NCBI RefSeq assembly: GCF_024055715.1
Contig: NZ_JAMXMV010000003.1
Location: forward strand, 1-64,000
Length of the DNA stretch: 64,000 nt
Reading direction: 5' to 3'
DNA from: Actinoallomurus soli
GTDB lineage: Bacteria; Actinomycetota; Actinomycetes; Streptosporangiales; Streptosporangiaceae
The first letter of the stretch is position 1. Every line of letters begins with the position of its first letter. The position numbers and the translations under genes were made by a program. The notes beneath the pieces are model-generated. The model made no database searches and was not told the DNA's origin. It saw nothing but the letters and a program-made list of their open reading frames with translations. Shown here in pieces: positions 43,397-51,979 of the stretch.

Positions 43397-44203
43397 TCAC
43401 TCGATGGGGTGGGTGTCGGGGGCTCGGGTGATGCCCTTTCGGGCGGCGGCGACGGCGTGGTCGGGGCGGTCGGTGTAGGTGGCGATGGAGGCGAGGGCGT
43501 CGGCGGCCCAGGCGCACAGTTCGTCGTGGCCGGCCTGGTCGGCGTGCTCGAACGAATCGATCGCGTACGCCTCGGCGGTCAGGGGATGGCCCAGGTCGTG
43601 GGCGAGCCAGGCGAGCAGCTCGGACAGCCAGGCCGCCCAGACGTACAGCTCACGACCCTCCTTGAGCGTGTGCGGGCCCCGGATCAGCTCGTGTACGCGG
43701 GCCCGGTACGCGCGGGCGACCGCGAAGACCTCGGCGGGCGGCTCGCTCGTGTAGGACCGGTCGATGGCGGCCCCGGCCGCCTGGAGGTGCTCGAACGTCC
43801 CGGCACCGACCGCGGATGCCCCGGCGAACCGGGTGAACTCCATCGCCTCACCCGCGGCCTCCCCCAGCACCGCCGCCATCGCGGCGGGCACCACCGACGC
43901 GGCCAGGCCGAGGCGGAGTGCGTCGCGGCGCTTCGTGGCATCCACCTCCCTCCCCTCCGAGCCTGCGCCGCCGTCGCCCCACCCGGCCAGACCCAAATCC
44001 GGCGGAGGCCGGAACAGCTCCTCTTCGGTCGTGTCGAACGCCGTGGCGTAGGCCGCGGTCCAGTCGCGGGGGAAGTGCTCGCCCTTCTCCCAGCCGAGGA
44101 TCTGCCGGACGAGGGAGGTCACGGGCGGATACGGCCGGCCGGTGGCCTTGAGCAGCCGGCGCGCCATCTCGGGCTTGTTCCACCCGCGCCGCTCGCGTTC
44201 CAC
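43397..44203 (-). pseudogene. Truncated XRE/TPR regulator
   Basis: The helix-turn-helix core is VERERRGWNKPEMARRLL ... VRQILGWEKGEHFPRDW, then a linker (ATKRRDALRLGLAASVVPA) and the start of the TPR domain (ELYVWAAWLSELLAWLAHDLG, YAIDSFEHADQAGHDELCAWAADAL). It breaks off at APDTHPIE, where relatives run on for 100 or more residues of TPR. The N-terminus also lacks a good start: the ALPWWAARLR segment before GTG 44203 has none in frame nearer than 44404. Both ends therefore look damaged. If expressed, it would be about 268 aa. Confidence 0.6.
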
Positions 44204-44249
44204 TCGTAACCGCGCCGCCCACCACGGCAGCGCCTCACACCGCGCGGCG

Positions 44250-44468
44250 GTGCTGAGTCCCGGGCTGCGGCAGACCGTGGTGTGCGGGGCCGATCGCGAC
44301 GGGCGGCTGCTGTTGGCCCCGATCCTGCGGACCGACCGGCGGGCCGTCCATCGGGCACTGTCGCACCTGGAACGGGTCGGGTATCTGGGAACGGTTCCCG
44401 GCAAGGGGACCTATGTCAGGCCACCGGCCGACTGGCCCCCGAACCCGGCCGCCGCGTTTCAGCCGTGA
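44250..44468 (+). pseudogene. GntR-family winged-helix fragment
   Basis: Up to 72 aa from GTG 44250. It ends with ILRTDRRAVHRALSHLERVG and YLGTVPGKGTYVRPPADW, the second half of a GntR winged helix (the usual form is VSRxTVxRALxxLxxEGLIxxxPGKGTYV). The preceding helix, with its LPSExxLAxxY motif, is missing. It is antisense to the front of the XRE remnant, and its last 10 nt overlap the convergent def gene. Probably a remnant; a short functional wing protein is possible. Confidence 0.5.
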
Positions 44469-45001
44469 GGATCGATCTTGATGACGGGCGGCTGGTCCTC
44501 GTCGAACCATCCGGACGAACGAAGCGCCTGCAGCATCCGTGCACGTCGCTCGGGGTCGGCGCGGTCGAGGAACAACACGCCGTCCAGGTGGTCGGTCTCG
44601 TGCTGGACGCAGCGGGCGAGCATGCCCGAGCCGACGATCTGCACGGGATCGCCGTGAACCGTGTAGCCCTTGGCGACCACGTTCATCCGGCGTTTCGTAT
44701 CGAAATGGATCCCGGGGATCGACAGGCAGCCTTCCGGACCGTCCTGCTCCTCCTCATCGGGGAACTCCAGGACCGGATTGACCAGGTGGCCGAGCTGGCC
44801 CTCGGCGAGGCTCTCGTGGAACGTGAAGACGCGCAGGCTCACGCCGATCTGCGGAGCCGCGAGTCCGGCCCCGTTGTTCTCGTGCATCGTCTCCGTCAGG
44901 TCGGCGACCAGCGTACGCAGCTCCGCGTCGAAGTCGACGACGGGCGTCGCCGGTTTGCGGAGGATCGGGTCGTCGAACAGGCGGACAGGCTGAACGGTCA
45001 T
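44459..45001 (-). CDS. def: Peptide deformylase
   Basis: A 180-aa metalloenzyme that removes formyl from nascent proteins. The three motifs are complete: GAGLAAPQIG, EGCLSIPG (Cys metal ligand) and QHETDHLDG (two His and Glu). A C-terminal basic tail (DRADPERRARMLQALRSSGW) is typical of actinomycete PDF. GAAAG lies about 8 nt before the ATG at 45001. It is the last gene of a minus-strand run that begins at 48227. Confidence 0.93.
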   Translation of the reverse strand: MTVQPVRLFDDPILRKPATPVVDFDAELRTLVADLTETMHENNGAGLAAPQIGVSLRVFTFHESLAEGQLGHLVNPVLEFPDEEEQDGPEGCLSIPGIHFDTKRRMNVVAKGYTVHGDPVQIVGSGMLARCVQHETDHLDGVLFLDRADPERRARMLQALRSSGWFDEDQPPVIKIDPHG

Positions 45002-45137
45002 GCGTTGAGTCTTTCATCGGGGGACGAAACCGTCCGTGGAGTCGTCGATCTTCCCCTGCGAGAGGCGCCACAGCTCGACCGTCTCGGTGCGGCCGGGTCG
45101 AGCGCCGGGGAGCTCTCGAAGGTCGGGTGAGGACGGG

Positions 45138-47096
45138 TTACAGCTCGGGCGGTGGGGCGGCGGCGTGGCCGGCGTCGGGCGGGCCCCAGGGCAGGCCGTG
45201 GCGCTCGCAGGCGCGCCGCAGCTCGGCCAGGTCCGGTGGGAAGGACACCCGCCGCAGGACCCGGCCCACCGGGCTCCACACGACCAGGCGCGGCGCCTCG
45301 GACTCGTCGATGCCGACACCGCCGAGCGCTTGTCGTGTCACGCTCCATTCGGTCCGTCCGAGGCGCGTCACCGAGGAGATGCCCGAGGCGGAGACGCGGA
45401 GTTGCGGACGGTTGCGGTCGTACAGCCACGTGCCCGCGAGCCCGAGGACCAGCCCGGTCGGCGCGGACCACGACAGCGCGGTCCAGAATCCGCCGAGGTC
45501 GCCGCGCAGCCAGATCGACCCGAGGACCGCGACGAGCTCGCAGAGCGTCGCGGTGACCGCGTACGCGAGCACGCGGGTGCGCCGGGGCACGTCGAGCTGG
45601 ACGGGAGGCGGCAGCGTTCCCGTCTCGTCCGCCATGGCGGTGAGCTCCGGTTCGAGGGCGGCCTCGATGCGGGTCATGGAGCCGTGGAACGCCGCGTTGA
45701 CGTACGCGTCGTACTCCGCGTCGGTGATCGGCAGCCGCATCCGCCGCGCCGCCTCGCGCAGGTCCGTACGGGAGATCCGCAGCATCGACAGCGGCGCGGC
45801 GAGGAACTCGTCGCCGTCGTCGTCGTACATGCGCAGCCAGGCGTGGCCGTCGACGGTGAGGAGCTCCATGCCGCCGATGCGGTCGCGCGGCATCCGCAGG
45901 ATCACGTCGCCCGCGCCGTCGGCCCAGCCGATCCCGTCCTCGTCGACGACGAGGCGGCCGCCGGGCACGCGCGCGAAGATGTCCGGCAGCCCGGCGAGGC
46001 CGTACTGCGACGGCCTGCGCACGCCCTGGTCGGGCGTGACGACCTGGTAGCCGCGCTCGCTGAGCGCGTGCGTGAGCTGGAAGGCGTCCAGGCCCTCGGC
46101 GGGGAGCCGCGCCAGGACCTGCAGCCGGTGCCCGAACACGGTCGCGACGGTGTGGCGTCCGGTCAGCGTGCCCGACACGGGGTCGACGGCCGTGCCCGGG
46201 CCGACGACGACGGCGGCGACGTGGTCGGCGCGGACCCGCCACTCGGCGACCGTGGCGTGCCGGACGCGCAGCTCCGTCGGCGTGATCGACCAGGACAGCG
46301 GGGCACTCGTCAGCCGCCGACGGCGGGCTCCCAGCACCGCGACCGCGCCGACGACCGCCCACAGGCCGCCCATGACCCGGTCGCCGAGGCCCGGCGTGCC
46401 TTCGAGGGCGATCCGGGCGATCATCGTCAGGGCCAGCAGCGCGAGGAGGAACCCGAGCGCCACCGCCCGGCGCCGGCCCGTGACCGTGTTGCCGAGCGTG
46501 GCGGGCGTGGTCTGGACGGCCGGGTGCGGCTCGTGCGCGACGGCCAGCAGCGTCGCCTCCTGGTCGCGCAGGCGCTGCTCGGCGCGGCGGCCGAGCGCGC
46601 GCGGCGCGTCCTCCTCCGACGGCAGGTCGCCCTCGTCGAACACCGAACGGTCGCCGTCGATGACGTGCGTGGTGATGCCGAGCCTGCGGGCCGTCATGTA
46701 GAACGTCAGCGGGTCGAAGCCCATGTCCGTGAGGGTGCCGGCCGTGGTCGAGCCGAACTTGTGGAAGACCGTCAGGACCCCGTCGTCCGCCGTGACCGTG
46801 AACTCCTCGATCCGGTCACGTTCGTACGCCTCGGCCACCGAGCCGTCGGCCGCGAGGCGTTCGAGGCCCGCGGCGGACAGCCGCCAGACGCCGGTACGGC
46901 GCGCCCGCAGGCCCAGCAGCCACGGCATCGCGTTGCAGGCGACGATGGCGCCCGTCCACACGGCGGGGTTCGAGATCGGCAACAGGGCGACCAGCAGGGA
47001 CAACAGCGCGAACGGGCCGGGGGCGACAGGACGCGACCGCCGCACGGGGGCCCGAAGGCCGATCAGCTCGAGGTCCACGAGTAGAGATCGTGACAC
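45138..47096 (-). CDS. Membrane protein with PH-like repeated domains, unknown function
   Basis: A 652-aa protein I cannot assign to a named family. It has membrane segments at about 25-60 (FALLSLLVALLPI, AIVACNAMPWLLGL), 215-260 (GFLLALLALTMIARIAL, GGLWAVVGAVAVLG) and 520-570 (VLAYAVTATLCELVAVLGSIW, LVLGLAGTWLY). Soluble beta-rich parts lie between them, each with strands like LRVRHATVAEWRVRADHVAAVVVG, WLRMYDDDGDEFLAAPLSMLR and LRVSASGISSVTRLGRTEWSV. These look like repeated bacterial PH domains. GTG 47096 is used; 47147 would overlap the upstream gene. It starts 16 nt after the propeller gene stop, so the two form an operon. Confidence 0.7.
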   Translation of the reverse strand: MSRSLLVDLELIGLRAPVRRSRPVAPGPFALLSLLVALLPISNPAVWTGAIVACNAMPWLLGLRARRTGVWRLSAAGLERLAADGSVAEAYERDRIEEFTVTADDGVLTVFHKFGSTTAGTLTDMGFDPLTFYMTARRLGITTHVIDGDRSVFDEGDLPSEEDAPRALGRRAEQRLRDQEATLLAVAHEPHPAVQTTPATLGNTVTGRRRAVALGFLLALLALTMIARIALEGTPGLGDRVMGGLWAVVGAVAVLGARRRRLTSAPLSWSITPTELRVRHATVAEWRVRADHVAAVVVGPGTAVDPVSGTLTGRHTVATVFGHRLQVLARLPAEGLDAFQLTHALSERGYQVVTPDQGVRRPSQYGLAGLPDIFARVPGGRLVVDEDGIGWADGAGDVILRMPRDRIGGMELLTVDGHAWLRMYDDDGDEFLAAPLSMLRISRTDLREAARRMRLPITDAEYDAYVNAAFHGSMTRIEAALEPELTAMADETGTLPPPVQLDVPRRTRVLAYAVTATLCELVAVLGSIWLRGDLGGFWTALSWSAPTGLVLGLAGTWLYDRNRPQLRVSASGISSVTRLGRTEWSVTRQALGGVGIDESEAPRLVVWSPVGRVLRRVSFPPDLAELRRACERHGLPWGPPDAGHAAAPPPEL

Positions 47097-47112
47097 GTCA
47101 CCGTCCCATTCG

Positions 47113-48093
47113 TCATGACGCTCGTCTGCGAGCGAACACCACAACACCGGCCAGGGCGAGCGCCCCGACGACCACCAGTCCCAGCGTCCGGTGGCCCGTC
47201 TTCATTCCGCCGCCGGACCCGCTCGTGGACGTCGCACGCCCCTTCGGCCTCGGCGTCGGCTTCGGCAGCGCCTCCTTGGGCACCGGTTCCCGCCACAGCG
47301 GCTGCCGTACACCCTCGGAACTGAACAGCAGCGACCTGCCGTCGGCGGTGTAGGTGATCCCCTCGCCGAGCTTCTGGTCCGGGACCTTCACCCCGGTCAG
47401 CTCCTTGCCGGGGGCGGTGTAGATCTCGGCGTCCCAGTAGCCGCGGATGACGAATGTCCGCCCGTCGGGGGCGTACGCCCCGTCGGTCGCGTACAACGGG
47501 GCGTCACCGACGTGGTGCATGACGTTGTAGCCGCTCGCGCTGAGCCTCTTCGGCCCCTCGTACAGCGACCCGCCGAACTCCTTGCTCGCGACGTAGAGCC
47601 GGTTCGTCCGCGGGTCGATCAGCAGGGTCTCGGCGTTGTGCGGCCCGTCCTCGAACTTGATCCGGTACGCGGTGGCCCGCACCGTCTGCGTGCGGATCGT
47701 CCTCGGCTCCGGGATGCGGTAGACGGTGGAGTACGGCTGGTCCTTGAGGTTGTCGCCGATGTCGCCGACGTACAGGGCGCCGTCCCCGCCGATCGCCATC
47801 GCCTCCCAGTCACGGTTGCGCGCCCCGCCGAGCGTGATCGCCGCCCGGACCCGGCAGTCGTCCGTGCCGAGCGCGAACAGCCGCGGCGTGCCGCCCGAGT
47901 CGTTGAAGGTGTAGACGATGCCCGGATGGCGGCGGCTCGCGGCCAGCCCGCTGGACTCGTCGATGCGCGGATCGTCGATCGTGCACAGCTGCTCGGCGCC
48001 CTCGGCGACCGCCCGCGCGTCGGCCCGCGCGGGCGCGGCCCACACGAGCGGCCCGCCCACGGCGAGGAAGGCGGCGAGCGTACGTGACGGCAC
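47113..48093 (-). CDS. Surface-anchored beta-propeller protein
   Basis: A 326-aa exported protein. Signal peptide: SRTLAAFLAVGGPLVWAAPARA. The propeller body has IDESSGLAASRRHPGIVYTFNDSGG, NRDWEAMAIGGDGALYVGDIGDN and DGAYAPDGRTFVIRGYWDAEIY. A Pro/Lys/Ser linker leads to one C-terminal TM helix (TLGLVVVGALALAGVVVF) and a FARRRAS tail that would anchor it with the propeller outside. The 'RDWEAM...VGDIGDN' motif marks a widespread actinomycete family of unknown function. GTG 48093 is chosen because it begins the signal peptide; 48210 would overlap the 27-aa ORF upstream. Confidence 0.75.
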   Translation of the reverse strand: MPSRTLAAFLAVGGPLVWAAPARADARAVAEGAEQLCTIDDPRIDESSGLAASRRHPGIVYTFNDSGGTPRLFALGTDDCRVRAAITLGGARNRDWEAMAIGGDGALYVGDIGDNLKDQPYSTVYRIPEPRTIRTQTVRATAYRIKFEDGPHNAETLLIDPRTNRLYVASKEFGGSLYEGPKRLSASGYNVMHHVGDAPLYATDGAYAPDGRTFVIRGYWDAEIYTAPGKELTGVKVPDQKLGEGITYTADGRSLLFSSEGVRQPLWREPVPKEALPKPTPRPKGRATSTSGSGGGMKTGHRTLGLVVVGALALAGVVVFARRRAS

Positions 48094-48143
48094 GCCCCCG
48101 GCCCGCGTCGATCCACCGGGGAACCCGCCCCGGCGCGGCCGCC

Positions 48144-48227
48144 TCAATGGAGCAGCGTGCCCAGCACGACGGCGAAAACCAGCGCGGCCAGAACGGTCGG
48201 CAACAGCCATCGAGGAGCACGGTTCAC
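48144..48227 (-). CDS. 27-aa single-helix membrane peptide, leaderless
   Basis: GTG 48227 encodes MNRAPRWLLPTVLAALVFAV, then VLGTLLH and TGA at 48144-48146. The peptide is a positively charged N-terminus followed by one transmembrane helix, with no tail. TAGGCT (48234-48239, complement) lies exactly 6 nt before the GTG, as in the leaderless serC promoter. The propeller gene begins 50 nt downstream on the same strand. I infer a small membrane protein or a leader peptide for the operon. Confidence 0.6.
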   Translation of the reverse strand: MNRAPRWLLPTVLAALVFAVVLGTLLH

Positions 48228-48306
48228 ACGCCGAGCCTATGCGCTCCGGCTCGAGAGTCGAGCAGCCCCCGCCCCGAGCCGGCCGGGCTCGCGGCCGGCG
48301 CCCCTA

Positions 48307-48873
48307 CTAGTCCCGGAACCGGGCCGGGTCCACCTCCACGGCGAACGGCTGCGTCAGCTTCACCGGCCCCTCCGACACGACGACCTCTCGATACGCTCCG
48401 GCGTCGGCCAACTCGAAGACGGTCAGCCTCGGGCTGGGGGAGAGCTCGGCGATCCAGTAGTGCGGAATGCCCGCCTCGGCATAGGCCTCGAGCTTTTCGC
48501 CGAAGTCGCGGTTGCGGCTCTGCCTGTTCCCACTGATCTCCACAGCCAGCATCACGTCGGCCGCCTCGTACTCCTGCGGCTCGGACTGCAGGGCGTCGAG
48601 GCTCACCACGACCAGGTCCGGCACCTTCAGCCAGTCGTCCCGCCGATGCGTGACGACCTCGACCTCCTGAACCACCGCCAGACCGGTGGCTCTTGCGGGA
48701 CCGTGCAGGGCCATGGCGAGCTGCAGGGACGCCACCTGATGGGGGGATGCTGGGCGGGGGCTCACGATCAGGACACCATCGTCTATTTCGTACCGGTGGA
48801 GCTCGTCCTCCGGCAGTCGGCGGAGAGCGTCAACGGTCCAATGACCGTGACTCTCCGTGAACGATAGCGACAC
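48307..48873 (-). CDS. Uma2-family (DUF820) putative nuclease, second copy
   Basis: A 188-aa Uma2 member with motifs parallel to the copy at 9256: YEIDDGVLIVSPRPASPHQ, DWLKVPDLVVVSLDAL, VMLAVEISGNRQSRNRDFGEKLEAYAEAGIPHYWIAEL. The PD, E-x and K positions of the PD-(D/E)XK fold are present. The two copies share the fold but are not close in sequence. GTG 48873 has GGAGAGGA about 6 nt upstream. Its role is unknown. Confidence 0.8.
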   Translation of the reverse strand: MSLSFTESHGHWTVDALRRLPEDELHRYEIDDGVLIVSPRPASPHQVASLQLAMALHGPARATGLAVVQEVEVVTHRRDDWLKVPDLVVVSLDALQSEPQEYEAADVMLAVEISGNRQSRNRDFGEKLEAYAEAGIPHYWIAELSPSPRLTVFELADAGAYREVVVSEGPVKLTQPFAVEVDPARFRD

Positions 48874-48966
48874 TGTGCGTCCTCTCCCACCTGGTTGCGA
48901 AACTCAGCGTAGTTCGATCCTCATTGATCGTGTGGGGAGACCGCCTGATCTGTCGTTGATCTGGGG

Positions 48967-48981
48967 CAGTATGACCGGGTG
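48967..48981 (+). promoter_or_regulatory. Leaderless-type promoter of recD2
   Basis: CAGTAT (48967-48972), 6 nt, then GTG 48979. There is no ribosome site. Confidence 0.45.
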
Positions 48982-51234
48982 ACGGACGCACAGGCGGCGC
49001 CTCCGGGGACCCGGGTGCTGGAGGCCGTGCTCGAGCGGATCACCTTCGCCAGCGAGGAGACCGGGTACACCGTCGCGCGGGTCGCCCCATCGGGGGCGGC
49101 GGGGCGTAGCCACGGGGGTGAAACACCCCGTACCGGCGCGGACCTGCTCACGGTCGTGGGACCGCTGCTGGGCGCGCAGGTCGGGGAGAGCCTGCGGCTG
49201 ACGGGGCGGTGGACCTCGCATCCGAAGTACGGCCGGCAGTTCGAGGCGGTCTCGTACACGACCGTGCTGCCCGCGACCGTGCAGGGCATCCGCAAGTACC
49301 TCGGGTCCGGCCTGATCAAGGGGATCGGGCCGGTGATGGCGGACCGGATGGTCGAGCACTTCGGCACCGACATCCTGCGGGTGATCGAGGAGGAGCCCGA
49401 GCGCCTGGTCGAGGTGTACGGCCTGGGGCCGAAGCGGTCGGGACGCATCGCCGCCGCGTGGGAGGAGCAGAAGGCCATCAAGGAGGTGATGGTCTTCCTG
49501 CAGGGGCACGGCGTGTCGACGTCCCTGGCCGTACGGATCTACAAGCAGTACGGGGACGAGTCGATCTCGGTCGTACGGAAGGAGCCGTACCGCCTGGCCG
49601 CGGACGTGTGGGGCATCGGGTTCAAGACCGCCGACACGATCGCGCAGGCGGTCGGCATCCCGCACGACAGCCCGGAGCGGATCAAGGCGGGCCTGGCGTA
49701 CACGCTGTCCCAGGCGGCCGACAACGGGCACTGTTACCTACCCGAACCCAACCTCGTCACCGAGGCGACCAAGATCCTGGAGGTGCCGCGCGAGCTGGTC
49801 CGCCCGTGCCTGGAGGAGGCGGTCGCGGCCGAAGAGGTCATCCGCGAGCGGGTCACGGTCGAGAACGGTGACATTCCGGCGGTCTACCTGCCGCCCTTCC
49901 AGCGCGCCGAACGCTCCCTCGCCACGGGGCTGCTCGAACTGCTGCGCGCCGGCACGGACCGGCTGCCCGGGTTCCACGACGTCGACTGGGACAAGGCGCT
50001 CGGCTGGCTGCGGCAGCGGACCGGGACCCCCCTAGCGCCCGAGCAGGAGGACGCCGTACGCCTGGCGCTGACCGAGAAGGTCGCCGTGCTCACCGGTGGC
50101 CCCGGCTGCGGGAAGAGCTTCACCGTACGGTCCGTCGTCGAGCTGGCACGGGCCAAGCGGGCGAAGGTCGTGCTGGTCGCGCCCACGGGGCGGGCGGCCA
50201 AGCGGCTGGCCGAGCTGACCGGTCACGAGGCGGCGACCGTGCACCGGCTGCTGCAGTTGCAGCCCGGCGGGGACCCGAAGTTCGACCGCGACAACCCGCT
50301 CGACGCCGACCTGGTCGTCGTCGACGAGTCCTCCATGATCGACGTGATCCTCGCGAACAAGCTGGTCAAGGCGATCCCGCGCGGGGCGCACCTCCTGCTC
50401 GTCGGGGACGTCGACCAGCTCCCGTCCGTGGGCGCCGGAGAGGTGCTGCGCGATCTCCTCGCCGCCGACGCGATCCCCCGCGTACGCCTCACCAAGATCT
50501 TCCGGCAGGCGCAGCAGTCCGGGATCGTGGTGAACGCGCACCGGATCAACGCGGGACAGCACCCGCAGACGCGCGGCTTCCCGGACTTCTTCCTGTTCCC
50601 GTGCGAGGAGGCCGAGGCGACCGCGGAGCTCACCGTGGACATCGTGGCGCAGCGGATCCCGCGCAGGTTCGGGCTCGACCCGCGCCGTGATGTGCAGGTC
50701 CTCGCGCCGATGCACCGCGGCCCGGCCGGCGCGGGCAACCTCAACATCCTGCTTCAGGAGGCCCTCACGCCGCACCACGACGGACGCCCCGAGCGGAGGT
50801 ACGGCGGGCGGGTGTTCCGCGTCGGCGACAAGGTCACCCAGCTGCGGAACAACTACGACAAGGGCGACGCCGGGGTGTTCAACGGCACCGTGGGCGTGGT
50901 GACCGGCCTGTCCCTGGAGGAGCAGACGCTGACCGTGCTGACCGACGAGGACGAGAGCGTCGACTACGACTTCGGCGAGCTGGACGAGCTCGCCCACGCG
51001 TACGCCGTGACGATCCACCGCTCGCAGGGCAGCGAGTATCCGGCCGTGGTCATCCCGCTCACGACCGGTTCCTGGATGATGCTGCAGCGGAACCTGCTGT
51101 ACACCGCCGTCACCCGCGCCAAGAAGCTCGTCGTGCTGGCCGGGTCCCCCCGGGCCCTGGCCGCCGCCGTCCGCACGGCGGGCGCCGGACGCCGCCACAC
51201 CGCCCTGGACCACCGCCTCCGAACCGACGGCTGA
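48979..51234 (+). CDS. recD2: RecD-like ATP-dependent DNA helicase (RecD2)
   Basis: A 751-aa SF1B 5'-to-3' helicase not tied to RecBC. The N-terminal OB-like and helix-hairpin-helix region contains LGSGLIKGIGPVMADRMVEHFG and YGLGPKRSGRIAAAW. Walker A is VLTGGPGCGKSFTVRS (about residue 373), motif II VVVDESSMID, motif III LLVGDVDQLPSVGAG and motif V/VI YAVTIHRSQGSEYPAVVI and LLYTAVTRAKK. An SH3 domain is expected near 620-680. All motifs are intact. A short Gly/Arg-rich insertion (SGAAGRSHGGETPRTG) at about residues 38-53 is not usual. RecD2 acts in fork repair. Confidence 0.9.
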   Translation: MTDAQAAPPGTRVLEAVLERITFASEETGYTVARVAPSGAAGRSHGGETPRTGADLLTVVGPLLGAQVGESLRLTGRWTSHPKYGRQFEAVSYTTVLPATVQGIRKYLGSGLIKGIGPVMADRMVEHFGTDILRVIEEEPERLVEVYGLGPKRSGRIAAAWEEQKAIKEVMVFLQGHGVSTSLAVRIYKQYGDESISVVRKEPYRLAADVWGIGFKTADTIAQAVGIPHDSPERIKAGLAYTLSQAADNGHCYLPEPNLVTEATKILEVPRELVRPCLEEAVAAEEVIRERVTVENGDIPAVYLPPFQRAERSLATGLLELLRAGTDRLPGFHDVDWDKALGWLRQRTGTPLAPEQEDAVRLALTEKVAVLTGGPGCGKSFTVRSVVELARAKRAKVVLVAPTGRAAKRLAELTGHEAATVHRLLQLQPGGDPKFDRDNPLDADLVVVDESSMIDVILANKLVKAIPRGAHLLLVGDVDQLPSVGAGEVLRDLLAADAIPRVRLTKIFRQAQQSGIVVNAHRINAGQHPQTRGFPDFFLFPCEEAEATAELTVDIVAQRIPRRFGLDPRRDVQVLAPMHRGPAGAGNLNILLQEALTPHHDGRPERRYGGRVFRVGDKVTQLRNNYDKGDAGVFNGTVGVVTGLSLEEQTLTVLTDEDESVDYDFGELDELAHAYAVTIHRSQGSEYPAVVIPLTTGSWMMLQRNLLYTAVTRAKKLVVLAGSPRALAAAVRTAGAGRRHTALDHRLRTDG

Positions 51235-51485
51235 CGCGCGGTCTTACGCGCAGGTGGACGTTCCGGACCGGAGTTGAGCAGAACGCTCGGGGAAGGAGCC
51301 ACCGGACCAGGGTCTTCCCGACGTATCGCCACCGGTCAGCGCCCCTACACCGGGCTTCGGGCGCGCCTCCGCGGGTCGACGGCGCAACCGATCCCGGCCG
51401 ACCGGGGTTCTTGGTGCGACAGCGCACAACGGTGCACCACGGGGGTGCGCGAGCGCTGACGCGACAAGGAAGGGGCCGGATCCCG
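51235..51485. promoter_or_regulatory. Promoter region of the SnoaL-like/SDR operon
   Basis: A gap of 250 nt with two small dyads near 51413-51444: TGCGACAGCGCA and GGTGCACC followed by GGGGTGC. They may form an operator. No coding sequence is evident. Confidence 0.35.
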
Positions 51486-51938
51486 ATGAGCGCTCCCGGC
51501 GACGTCCGCACCGTGCTCGACGAGTTCTTCGCGGCGGAGGCCGACTACATCTCCGCGGGCGGCCCGGGCGTCGCCGACTTCGGCGGCATGGCCGCGCATC
51601 TCCACCCCGAGGTCGTGATGCACCAGGCTCCGACGCTGCCCTACGGCGGCGTGTGGCGCGGCCACGACGGCATGGAGCGCTTCATGGCCGCGATGAGCCG
51701 GGCCTGGCGGTCGCTCGAGTTCCTCGAACGGCGGCAGTGGACGGACGGCGACACCGCGATCGTCTCCAACCACGGCCGCCTGACCGCACGCGACACCGGC
51801 CGGTCGATCGAGACCACGGTGCTCCAGGTGTTCACCGTTCGCGATCTCCTCATCGCGGAGATCCGGCCCTTCTACTGGGACACCGCCGCGATCGGCGCAA
51901 CCCTGCGGACGGCCGTGTCCACCGGCGTCACGGCATGA
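51486..51938 (+). CDS. SnoaL-like / NTF2-fold protein
   Basis: A 150-aa protein of the NTF2-like superfamily. It has VLDEFFAAEADYISAGG, MAAHLHPEVVMHQAPTLPYGGVWRGHDGMERFMAAMSRAW and a C-terminal strand LQVFTVRDLLIAEIRPFYWDTAAI. The VMHQAPxxPYGGxWRG segment is the SnoaL-like ligand pocket. The fold hosts isomerases, dehydratases and binding proteins. It stands 41 nt before an SDR gene on the same strand, and the two probably act on the same metabolite. ATG 51486 follows AAGGAAGGGG by about 9 nt. Confidence 0.8.
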   Translation: MSAPGDVRTVLDEFFAAEADYISAGGPGVADFGGMAAHLHPEVVMHQAPTLPYGGVWRGHDGMERFMAAMSRAWRSLEFLERRQWTDGDTAIVSNHGRLTARDTGRSIETTVLQVFTVRDLLIAEIRPFYWDTAAIGATLRTAVSTGVTA

Positions 51939-51979
51939 CGTCGGCTCCCCCACTCACCAGGAACAGAAAGAGGATCATC

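Noticed and set aside
43397-44404. Full-length XRE gene starting at 44404
   Set aside because: The first 60 residues are antisense to the GntR fragment and have no XRE homology; the frame also ends early.
45014-45137. Frame ending LWRLSQGKIDDSTDGFVPR just before def
   Set aside because: The text looks protein-like, but there is no ATG, GTG or TTG within a sensible distance; it may be the worn end of a lost gene.
44998-46362. 454-aa open frame on the minus strand
   Set aside because: Low-complexity Arg/Pro text out of frame with the PH-like membrane protein.
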